64,000 nt of DNA from Paraburkholderia guartelaensis (GTDB lineage Bacteria; Pseudomonadota; Gammaproteobacteria; Burkholderiales; Burkholderiaceae). The notes under the pieces are model-generated. The model saw only the letters and a program-made list of their open reading frames with translations. It was not told where the DNA came from and did not search any database. Position numbers and translations under genes: made by a program. The stretch lies in the NCBI RefSeq assembly GCF_004353905.1, contig NZ_SMOD01000005.1:1-64000 (forward strand), read 5' to 3'. Below, piece after piece: positions 43,616 through 51,523 of this stretch (the first letter of the stretch is position 1; every line of letters starts with the position of its first letter).

Positions 43616-44110
43616 ATGGAAACTGCAAAGACCGGTGCGGGGGCGTTTTCGTTACGTGCGGGAAGGGGAAGAAGGGGCGCAGCGAGCTTGCGGCGTGGGC
43701 GCTCGCGGCGCTCGCAACGCGGCGTGGCTGCGGTGGAGTTTGCACTCGTGCTGCCGGTGCTGCTGATCCTGCTGTTCGGCATCATCGAAATGGGCTTGTT
43801 CCTGTACGACAAGGCCGTGATTACCAACGCCGCCCGGGAAGGCGCCCGCGCCGGTGTCGTGCTGAAGAGTCCGAAGCCCACCGCAAGCGACGTCCAGACG
43901 GTCGTGACGAACTACACGTCGAGCTACCTGCTGACCTTCGGTACGCAGAATACGCCGGTGGTCACGACGACCGGCGCTGGCGGCAATTTCGGCCAACCGC
44001 TTTCGGTGACCGTCTCCTATCAGTACAACGGCTTGGCCTTGGGGCGGATGGTGGCGCCCATCACAGGCGCCATTACGATGTCCGCCACCACTGTCATGAA
44101 CAACGAATAA
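43616..44110 (+). CDS. tadE: TadE-family pseudopilin-like protein
   Basis: A 164-residue protein with a long Arg-rich N-terminus (about 35 residues) before RGVAAVEFALVLPVLLILLFGIIEMGLFLYDKAVITNAAREGAR; that block holds the TadE signature with the Glu after the cleavage region and the downstream AAREGAR motif. The remaining 90 residues form a Ser/Thr-rich periplasmic domain. TadE pseudopilins are processed by the prepilin peptidase and are needed for pilus assembly. Confidence 0.85.
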   Translation: METAKTGAGAFSLRAGRGRRGAASLRRGRSRRSQRGVAAVEFALVLPVLLILLFGIIEMGLFLYDKAVITNAAREGARAGVVLKSPKPTASDVQTVVTNYTSSYLLTFGTQNTPVVTTTGAGGNFGQPLSVTVSYQYNGLALGRMVAPITGAITMSATTVMNNE

Positions 44111-44121
44111 AGGGGGCAATC

Positions 44122-45240
44122 ATGCGCACGGGGAGAAGACGCAAGCAGAGAGGGGCGGTGGCCATCACGGTCGCAGTGTTCATGATCTTTCTGCTGGGGA
44201 CCGCGGCGCTGGCCATCGACATCGGCAATCTGATGGTCGCTCGAAACGAACTCCAGAATGCGGCTGATGCGGCGGCACTGGCGGGTGCGGGTTGTCTGAA
44301 GCCGCGCTCCGAGTGCAGCAACAGCACCGCGACCCAGCCGGATTTCACGACGGCCTCAACGACAGCGTCGACATTCTCGACGTCGAGCACGACCAACCGG
44401 GTCCAGGGCGCCTATGTGCAGGCGAGCACAGTATCGACCGGATACTGGAACGCGACGGGAACGCCATACGGGCTCGAGGCGCTGCCGTTCACGCCGGGAG
44501 CGAACGACCTGGCTGCGGTGCAGGTGACCATTCGCAAAGATGGGTCAGACGCGAACGGATCGGTCGCGGGGTTTCTCAGCAGCGTGTTCGGCGTCAATAT
44601 CCTCAAAGCCAGCGCGGTGGCGACGGCCGTCCTGTCTTCGCCCGGCAATGTGGGTCCGGGCGGGCTCTTTCCATTGGCGATGTCGCAGTGTCTGTACAAC
44701 AACTACTGGAATTCGTCGACCAATTCGCCCAAGCTCTCGCCCACCACTGGCACCGTGTCCGGCTTTTCGACGCCTCAGGTTGCGGGGCAGCCGTACATCT
44801 TCCAGATCGGATCGACCTATCAATATGGCACCTGTCAATCCGGCCAGTGGACGACGTTCGACTCCAGTAGCAACAGTGCCAGCTATGCCAGCGGACTGCT
44901 GACGAGCGGCAACAGCACCACGTTCTCTATCGGGGCTTCGCCGGGGACGTGGATCCAGACGGGCGAGAAAAACTCGATCTTCAAGGACACGGCCGCCTGT
45001 AGCGCGGCGGGCAATGGGCAATGCGCATGGGCGACGGTGGTGGTCGTGAACGATCCGTCGCAGAGCGGGTTTCAGCCGGTCCAGGCATTTGCCTGCCTGC
45101 ACATTCTTGATGCCAGCAACGGCTCGACACCCTATGTGCTCGTCCAGATGTCCAACGACATGAGCCACTGTGAGACGGCCAATTCTGGCGGGGTTGGGCC
45201 GAGTTACGGGGCGTACACGCCGCCGAGACTGGTCCAGTAA
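44122..45240 (+). CDS. tadG: TadG-like pilus assembly protein
   Basis: A 372-residue protein from the ATG at 44122 (AGGGGGC upstream). The N-terminus RGAVAITVAVFMIFLLGTAALAIDIGNLMVARNELQNAADAAALAGA is the TadG-like N-terminal domain (PF13400). The rest, rich in Ser, Thr and Asn, is a periplasmic region without the von Willebrand A domain of longer TadG proteins, so this is a short-type member. It closes the Tad run. TadD and TadF are not found in the window. Confidence 0.82.
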   Translation: MRTGRRRKQRGAVAITVAVFMIFLLGTAALAIDIGNLMVARNELQNAADAAALAGAGCLKPRSECSNSTATQPDFTTASTTASTFSTSSTTNRVQGAYVQASTVSTGYWNATGTPYGLEALPFTPGANDLAAVQVTIRKDGSDANGSVAGFLSSVFGVNILKASAVATAVLSSPGNVGPGGLFPLAMSQCLYNNYWNSSTNSPKLSPTTGTVSGFSTPQVAGQPYIFQIGSTYQYGTCQSGQWTTFDSSSNSASYASGLLTSGNSTTFSIGASPGTWIQTGEKNSIFKDTAACSAAGNGQCAWATVVVVNDPSQSGFQPVQAFACLHILDASNGSTPYVLVQMSNDMSHCETANSGGVGPSYGAYTPPRLVQ

Positions 45241-45425
45241 GCAAGCATTGCCGCAGCGCCGGCGCCGCGTCATCGCGCGTGTCGGCGCTTTTGACCCTCT
45301 TCGATGCCTCTCGGGTGCCGATTTCGCACCGATGTCCGCACTTTCCCCCCACTTTTTCGCTTGACTTCGCCCGGCGCGCTAAAATTGCGGACCTTTTTAA
45401 TTCGTCCGCACAAAGAACCCTGAGC

Positions 45426-46421
45426 GTGCAAAAGATCCTCATCGTGCGCGTGTCGTCGCTTGGCGACGTCGTACACAACATGCCCGCCATCGCCGATATC
45501 CGGCGGCGGTACCCCGACGCGCAGATCGACTGGCTCGTCGAAGAGAGCTTCCAGTCGCTTGTCGAGCTCGTGGAGGGCGTGCGCCGCGCGATTCCGTTTT
45601 CGCTGCGCCGCTGGCGCAAGGGCCTCTTCTCTGGCGCGAACTGGCGCGAGATCGGGGCGTTCCGCCGCGCGCTCGCGGCCGAGAAGTACGACCTCGTGAT
45701 CGACTGCCAGGGGCTCATCAAGACGGCCTGGGTGGCGAGCTGGGCGCGCGGGCCGCTCATCGGCCTCGGCAACCGCACCGATGGCGCGGGCTACGAATGG
45801 CCCGTGCGCTTCTTCTACGACCGCTCGATCCGCATTGAGCCGCGCACCCACGTGGTCGAGCGCACGCGCCAACTGGTTGCTGCCGCCCTCGATCTCGCAC
45901 CGCCTTCGGTCACCGATGACATCGAGTTCGGCCTCGACACCTACCGCGCCGCCCAGGCGCTCGCGGGCGTCGGGCTGAACCTGCCGGTGCCCTATGTGGT
46001 GTTCGTGCACGCCACGTCGCGCGCCGACAAGCAGTGGCCCGACCAGCACTGGATCGAACTGGGCCAGGCGCTCGTGCGGCGCGGCGCGTCGCTCGTGCTG
46101 CCCTGGGGCAGCGAGGCGGAGCGCGCCACGAGCGAGCGCTTGGCGCGCGAATTCGGCGAAGCGGCGATCGTGCCTCCGAAGCTCTCGCTGCCTGCGGTGG
46201 TGGGCCTGATCGACGGCGCGGCGGCGACGGTGGGCGTGGACACGGGGCTCGTGCACATCGCGGCGGCGCTGAAGCGCCCGACCGTCGAGTTGTACAATTT
46301 CGCGACCGCCTGGCGCACAGGCGGCTACTGGTCGCCGAACGTCGTCAATCTGGGCACGGCAGGCCAGCCGCCAACGCTTGCGCAGGTGAAGGGCGCGCTG
46401 GCGGGCTTCGGGCTGCTATAG
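45426..46421 (+). CDS. waaC: Lipopolysaccharide heptosyltransferase I
   Basis: A GTG at 45426 gives 331 residues, the usual WaaC length; an upstream frame is longer but not similar. Family stretches: KILIVRVSSLGDVVHNMPAI at the N-terminus, LVIDCQGLIKTAWVA in the middle, and GVDTGLVHIAAALKRPTVELY for ADP-heptose binding near the C-terminus. It adds the first L-glycero-D-manno-heptose to Kdo of the lipid A-Kdo core at the inner leaflet. It follows the Tad genes by 185 bp and precedes kdoO on the same strand. Confidence 0.92.
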   Translation: MQKILIVRVSSLGDVVHNMPAIADIRRRYPDAQIDWLVEESFQSLVELVEGVRRAIPFSLRRWRKGLFSGANWREIGAFRRALAAEKYDLVIDCQGLIKTAWVASWARGPLIGLGNRTDGAGYEWPVRFFYDRSIRIEPRTHVVERTRQLVAAALDLAPPSVTDDIEFGLDTYRAAQALAGVGLNLPVPYVVFVHATSRADKQWPDQHWIELGQALVRRGASLVLPWGSEAERATSERLAREFGEAAIVPPKLSLPAVVGLIDGAAATVGVDTGLVHIAAALKRPTVELYNFATAWRTGGYWSPNVVNLGTAGQPPTLAQVKGALAGFGLL

Positions 46422-46655
46422 CGGCGGACCGCCGCAGCGCAGGCGCTGGGCGGGCTGCGGCGCGTCAAGGCGGACCACTGAGGCTGCGGGTATAAGAATC
46501 GGCGCTCGCGAGGGAGCACAAATGTGCACGAGCGAGCGCCAGGGCTTGGCCGGCATGAATCGCGCGAGATGGCAAAGAAGCGGGCAACAGCGCACACCAC
46601 GCTCGCACCGCGCCACACCGGCAGGCAATCAGATCCATCGCTTCCAGGGGCGACC

Positions 46656-47540
46656 ATGAACGAATCCCAGATCATCGAAATCACTTCTGCCGATTGGCAA
46701 GGTCAGCAGCTCTCGCAACCGCGCGAGACGCTGCTCGATGCCGTCGAGCAGGGCAAGGTGCTGTATTTTCCGAACCTGGCCTTCGCGATCGAAGGCGGAG
46801 AGCGCGCGCTGCTCGACCCCGCGATCGCCGACCCCAAGCGCAAGAACATCAGCCTCGACCCGAACGGCGGTGCGCTGCACGGCGTGCTCGGCGATACCGT
46901 TACGCAGTCGGCTGTGCGCGCGCTGATCGCGCGCTACCAGACGTGCGCTCGCACGCTGGTGGACGGCCTCTTCCCCGAATACACCGGCAAGCTGCGCGTG
47001 GCGCCTACGAGCCTGCGCCTGCACCAGGTGGAAACGCGTGAGACCTCGTGGCGCAAGGACGATTCGCGCCTGCACGTGGATGCGTTTCCCTCGCGCCCGA
47101 ACTATGGCGAGCGCATCCTGCGCGTGTTCACCAACGTCAACCCGAACGGCGTGCCGCGCGTGTGGCGCGTGGGCGAGCCGTTCGAGGATATGGCAAAACG
47201 CTTCCTGCCCAACATCAAGCCGCAGTTTCCGGGCTCGGCGTGGCTGCAGAACCTGCTGCACATCACGAAGTCGCAGCGCAGCGAGTACGACCATCTGATG
47301 CTCAATCTCCACGACGGCATGAAGGCTGATCTCAATTACCAGAAGGCGTGCCCGCAGGAGACCATCGGTTTTCCGCCGGGCAGCGTCTGGGTGTGCTTCT
47401 CCGATCACACCTCGCACGCTGTGATGTCCGGTCAGTTCATGATGGAGCAGACCTTCTTCCTGCCAGTGAAGGAGATGGTGCATCCCGAATGGGCGCCGCT
47501 CGGCATTCTCGAACGCCTCAAGGGCAAGGAACTGGTTTGA
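46656..47540 (+). CDS. kdoO: Kdo 3-hydroxylase (Fe(II)/2-oxoglutarate dioxygenase)
   Basis: A 294-residue protein from the ATG at 46656, preceded by AGGGGC. SRLHVDAFPSRPNYGERILRV holds the His-x-Asp of the iron site and SDHTSHAVMSGQFMMEQTFFLP the distal His; the rest matches Kdo hydroxylase-family proteins (KdoO) of Burkholderia and Yersinia. The enzyme hydroxylates C3 of the outer Kdo to give Ko in the inner core. It sits between waaC and waaA, the usual Burkholderia position, so it acts after WaaA in the pathway. Confidence 0.88.
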   Translation: MNESQIIEITSADWQGQQLSQPRETLLDAVEQGKVLYFPNLAFAIEGGERALLDPAIADPKRKNISLDPNGGALHGVLGDTVTQSAVRALIARYQTCARTLVDGLFPEYTGKLRVAPTSLRLHQVETRETSWRKDDSRLHVDAFPSRPNYGERILRVFTNVNPNGVPRVWRVGEPFEDMAKRFLPNIKPQFPGSAWLQNLLHITKSQRSEYDHLMLNLHDGMKADLNYQKACPQETIGFPPGSVWVCFSDHTSHAVMSGQFMMEQTFFLPVKEMVHPEWAPLGILERLKGKELV

Positions 47541-47625
47541 ATCCACGTGCGATGAGCCTGCCGATCCACGCCTCCTGCCGCGCGGCCGCGGCGTTTCGCA
47601 TGACCCTGGCCGACGCGGAGGCCCG

Positions 47626-48939
47626 ATGCTGAGAGCGATCTATCGCGCGGCCTGGTGGCTCATCGCCCCGCTCGCGGTGCTGCGGCTATTCATTCGCTCG
47701 CGCCGCGAGCGCGGCTATCGCGAGCATATCGGCGAGCGTTTCGGCTATGCGGCAGGGCGTTTGCCCGAGGACGACGCGCCGCTCATCTGGGTGCACGCTG
47801 TCTCCGTGGGCGAAACCCGCGCGGCACAGCCACTCGTCGACGCGTTGCTGGCGGCGCGGCCTGACGCGCGTATTCTGCTCACGCACATGACGCCGGGCGG
47901 CCGCGCCACCGGCGAGCAACTCTTCGGCAAGCGCGTGTTGCGCTGCTACCTGCCGTACGACATGCCGCACGCCGTGCGGCGCTTCCTGCACGCATGGCGG
48001 CCGTCGCTCGGCCTCGTGATGGAAACCGAGGTCTGGCCCACGCTCATCGACGAGTGCAAGCGTGCCGATGTGCCGCTCGTGCTCACCAACGCGCGCATGT
48101 CGGCGCGCTCGTTCAAGCGCGCGGCGAAGTTCGGCGCGGGCACGCACGAGGTGTTCGGCGGCTTCACACGTGTGCTCGCGCAAAGTCCCTCCGATGCGGA
48201 GCGCCTCACCGCGCTCGGCGCGCGCAACGTGGCGGTGCTTGGCAACCTCAAGTTCGACATGGCGAGCCCGCCGGCGCTGATCGCGCGGGGCCGCGAGTGG
48301 CGGCGCGCGATTGGCGAGCGGCCGGTGTGGGTGGCGGCGAGTACGCGCGAAGGGGAAGAGGAACTTGTGTTGCAGGCCTTCGCGGCACTCAAGGATGCCG
48401 TGCCCGACGCGCTTCTGATCCTCGTGCCGCGCCATCCACAGCGCTTCGATGAGGTGGCGGCACTCGTGGAGCGCAAGAACTTCAAGCTCGAACGGCGCTC
48501 GCGCTGGGCGCCGGCTGCGGCTGCCGCGGCTTCCGCGCATGAGGGCGTGCGTTTGCTGCCACAGGACGTGAGCGTTCTGCTTGGCGATTCGATGGGGGAG
48601 ATGGGGGCTTACTATGCCGCCGCCGATCTCGCGTTCATTGGCGGCAGTCTCTTGCCGCTCGGCGGGCAAAATCTGATCGAAGCGTGCGCCGTGGGCGTGC
48701 CGGTGCTGATCGGGCCGCACGTGTTCAACTTCACGCAGGCTACCGCCGACGCCACGGCCGCGGGCGCGGCCCTCCAGGTTCAGGACCCCGCCGATCTCGC
48801 ACGTGCCTTGCGCGAACTCTTCAACGACAAGTCACGCCGGGTTGCGATGGGCGCGGCTGCAGCCGCATTCGCCTCGCGCCACCGTGGCGCGACGGCGCGC
48901 ACGGTGGATGTTGTAGAGGCGCTCGTCTCGGATGTATGA
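47626..48939 (+). CDS. waaA: 3-deoxy-D-manno-octulosonic acid (Kdo) transferase
   Basis: A 437-residue GT30 transferase with an N-terminal membrane anchor (AWWLIAPLAVLRLFI). REHIGERFG carries the catalytic Glu region; VHAVSVGETRAAQPLV, METEVWPTLI and the GGSLLPLGGQNLIEACAVGVPVLIGP block near 355-380 are conserved WaaA elements. It moves Kdo from CMP-Kdo to lipid IVA at the inner membrane. It follows kdoO by 85 bp. A second, broken copy of its 3' part lies at 50646-50895. Confidence 0.93.
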   Translation: MLRAIYRAAWWLIAPLAVLRLFIRSRRERGYREHIGERFGYAAGRLPEDDAPLIWVHAVSVGETRAAQPLVDALLAARPDARILLTHMTPGGRATGEQLFGKRVLRCYLPYDMPHAVRRFLHAWRPSLGLVMETEVWPTLIDECKRADVPLVLTNARMSARSFKRAAKFGAGTHEVFGGFTRVLAQSPSDAERLTALGARNVAVLGNLKFDMASPPALIARGREWRRAIGERPVWVAASTREGEEELVLQAFAALKDAVPDALLILVPRHPQRFDEVAALVERKNFKLERRSRWAPAAAAAASAHEGVRLLPQDVSVLLGDSMGEMGAYYAAADLAFIGGSLLPLGGQNLIEACAVGVPVLIGPHVFNFTQATADATAAGAALQVQDPADLARALRELFNDKSRRVAMGAAAAAFASRHRGATARTVDVVEALVSDV

Positions 48940-49328
48940 ATTCGCGCGCGGTAGCACTAGTCCGCTGAATTCGACCACGCTCGCCGTACCTCAATGGCAA
49001 GATTGAATGTTCACCGCCTACCGACCCGAACGACTTTTGAGTCCACCGCGCTCGGACAGAGTAGGCACGCGGCCTGCGAATCGAAGCGTGACGTTTGACC
49101 ACAACTGACCTTGGCCACACGGCCTAGCCGCTGGCAAGACATCTGTTGATTGCATTTCGGAGCTGGGCGAGATCCCGCCACTCCTGGAGGGGGTGCGGAG
49201 CATGTACGAGCGCAAAGGGCAAATTCGGCACGGCGATTGGTGGTTCGACAAAGACCTCGGCGACCATCATCGACGCGCCAAAGAACCGGCCGTCACGAAG
49301 GCGAAACAGTGTCTGCGAGTCGCTCAAT
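48940..49328. other. Gap between waaA and the GT9-type gene
   Basis: I find no gene I can support in this 389-bp stretch. On the minus strand a 73-codon frame at 49124-49345 is faintly protein-like (RDGRFFGASMMVAEVF) but has no ribosome site and overlaps the GT9 gene end. It may be a remnant of a lost gene. Confidence 0.35.
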
Positions 49329-50441
49329 TCACCCAAGCAGCACATCTTTCATGACATTCACAACATCTTTCGGCTCGATGCTCGTCACATCACTCGCCCC
49401 CATCAATGGGGAACATTTGAAAAAATCATTCTCGACGTAGCGGGTTCTTGGGTCTATGTCATTGCTAAACAAAGCGATGGTCGGCACACCGGCCGCGTGC
49501 GCAATATGCAGAAGCCCGCCGTCGGCCCCTACAAACAGACTGCTCTGCCCTATCAGGGAAAAGCATTCATGAATCTTCAACTTGCCAACCAATGAGGTGA
49601 GCTTCAGATTCCTGAATTGCATGCCGATCAGATCGTTTGCTTCCGCGAGCCCATTATCCGATCCGACCAGGACAAACTCATAACGCGACAACCCCGCATC
49701 ATCGTCGAGCTGAGCTAGAACATCTGCCCACTTACCGTAGATACGGTGGGATTCCCTGCCGCCGACCGAAATGGCGACTCTCCCGGCACAGCCCTCCAAT
49801 GGAAAATCATCGCACTTGGGAACATCGAGAACGAGTCGCGCATTTTTATACAGGTCAATATCGGCGATCCCGCATTTCAGGATCTTGTTGAAAGCGTAGT
49901 AGCTGAACTGTATGTGATTGAAATTACGCCCTGCATACCATCCGATCAGGCTGGTAAATCTGGATTGGCTCGCGTGCCTGATTTTTTCTTTTATTACACG
50001 AATTCCAAGCTTGTTCAGTATGACGAAATCGTATTCGCCGAAATCGACTTCACGATAATCCGTGTAGATTTTCGATATGTACCGGTCATGCCGAAAGAGC
50101 TCGGCCAGGGACGGATCGAGCACAACATCCAGCTTGTACGGGGTGCTGCCAATTAACGTCCGCCCGGAAAGATCCATCAACGCGTCGCCGATGTTGTTGA
50201 CGCCGCTGTACGCCAATAAAATCCGGGCGCCATCATGCAAGTCCGCGGCTTCTGCATAAAGACCGAGTTGCCGATTAAATGAAAGTATCGACCATTTATG
50301 CAACTGCTTTTTCAGAAGCGAAATCTTCTTATAAAAAGAGAGATTCTCGACCTCATCCTGAATGATTCCTGGATGAGGAACGCGAAGGCTTCTATCTATA
50401 AAACCATGGACCGGTTCGACTTTCCTTTTTTCACTCTGCAT
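49329..50441 (-). CDS. GT9-type (heptosyltransferase-like) glycosyltransferase
   Basis: A 370-residue GT-B protein. LLAYSGVNNIGDALMDLSG resembles the N-terminal phosphate loop of GT9 enzymes, and VGADGGLLHIAHAAGVPTIALFSNDIDPRTRY the donor-binding block near the C-terminus (GT9: VGxDTGxxHxAAALGxPxVALF). The middle region is divergent and rich in Lys, Ile and Tyr, with visibly lower GC than its neighbours, a sign of horizontal acquisition. It is on the opposite strand to waaA and lies between waaA and a broken waaA duplicate. It likely adds a heptose or related sugar to the core; not provable here. Confidence 0.75.
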   Translation of the reverse strand: MQSEKRKVEPVHGFIDRSLRVPHPGIIQDEVENLSFYKKISLLKKQLHKWSILSFNRQLGLYAEAADLHDGARILLAYSGVNNIGDALMDLSGRTLIGSTPYKLDVVLDPSLAELFRHDRYISKIYTDYREVDFGEYDFVILNKLGIRVIKEKIRHASQSRFTSLIGWYAGRNFNHIQFSYYAFNKILKCGIADIDLYKNARLVLDVPKCDDFPLEGCAGRVAISVGGRESHRIYGKWADVLAQLDDDAGLSRYEFVLVGSDNGLAEANDLIGMQFRNLKLTSLVGKLKIHECFSLIGQSSLFVGADGGLLHIAHAAGVPTIALFSNDIDPRTRYVENDFFKCSPLMGASDVTSIEPKDVVNVMKDVLLG

Positions 50442-50645
50442 GAGCCTGCCCGCAACGTCCTTATCCTTTGACCGAAAGCCTATTATGCCACCGTGTGTCT
50501 GATGTACTCGCCGCCCGGCAACGCTATCGTCAGGCCATCATCAGGTGCCGCACGAACGCCTGTTCGAGCTGGTGGCCTCTCTCAATAAATAAGGACCATA
50601 TCATTGCGCATGTGCGGACGAGCCGTTTGGCTGCGGTGGCCTTGG

Positions 50646-50895
50646 CGCATGCGGGTGTGTGGTTGTTCCCTCGGGATGTAAGCGTCCAGCTCGGCGACTG
50701 CCGGTGCTGATCGGGCCGCACGTGTTCAACTTTACGCAGGCTACGGCTGGCGCCGCGGCCGCTGGCGCGGCCCTGCAGGTGCAAGAACCCGTCGATCTCG
50801 CATGCGCCTTGCACGAACTCTTCGGCGAAAAACCGCACCGGGTCGCCATGGGCGCGGTTGCGGCGGCCTCACAATGTCCACCGTGCGCGCCGCAC
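50646..50895 (+). pseudogene. Broken duplicate of the 3' part of waaA
   Basis: Two adjacent stretches repeat waaA. At 50646-50698 the translation AHAGVWLFPRDVSVQLGD matches waaA AHEGVRLLPQDVSVLLGD. At 50699-50895 the DNA matches waaA from about 48697, translating to PVLIGPHVFNFTQATA and then ALQVQEPVDLACALHELF. Roughly 100 bp of waaA (the GGSLLPLGGQNLIEACA region) is missing between them and the two pieces are in different frames, so no protein can be made. Sequence upstream to about 50540 may be a weaker continuation. Confidence 0.75.
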
Positions 50896-51523
50896 GAAGT
50901 CGATACGATATGCTCTCTGCGCATTTCTTGACGCAAAAGGCTCGTGACTTGAAACAAGCCAGCAGAAAAATAAGAAGGATTTCTAATTATATTTGCATGA
51001 GATTGATAGATGGCAAGGCGAGCGTGAGCATCAGAGCAAAGCGTGCGAACCGGGAAAGAAACCTACACTGGAAATGTGGTGAGATAACAGTCGGCAACAC
51101 CGATAGACAGGCGGCCTTCGCCACGCAGATCCATCGCTCGCAAGCTAGATGCGACTGAATTCCCTTCAGGAGAGCCGCGATTCGGCGCGTGGATCACACC
51201 GTAAAAAATCCTTCGTCTTCACGCTGAAACACCTTGTTTGTTATTTGAAAGTCCGCTTTCTGAAAGGACCAGGTACGGCTACGTGAAGGGTAATTTATAG
51301 ACGCATGAAGGGTGACATATAGACGCATGAAAGGGTTGGGTCATCGCACCCCTTCACGCGCAGCGATGCGTACGTATGCGCACATACGCTCAAGCCAGAG
51401 CGCAGGTGTACTGGGTTCACGTGGTTGATTCGCGTTCGAGCCACGTCTGCGTAAGGAACGCATTGCTGAATATCGGTGACGCTGACGTTCGCCTCACCGA
51501 TATGCAGTCACGAAGGCCAGTTC
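50896..51523. other. Gene-poor region with a tandem 22-bp repeat
   Basis: No gene I can support. Between 51288 and 51331 two 22-bp units stand in tandem (each starting GGGT and ending TATAGACGCATGAA) with 19 of 22 bases identical, and a partial unit before them. A weak Lys/Arg-rich frame at about 50949-51158 is not convincing. The stretch may hold the promoter of the acyltransferase gene at 51524. Confidence 0.4.
51288..51331. repeat. Two tandem 22-bp repeats
   Basis: Units at 51288-51309 and 51310-51331 are identical except at three positions and share the core TATAGACGCATGAA. A third, partial unit (GAAGGG) precedes them. Possible regulatory sites or remnants of a short-repeat element upstream of the acyltransferase gene. 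Confidence 0.6.
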
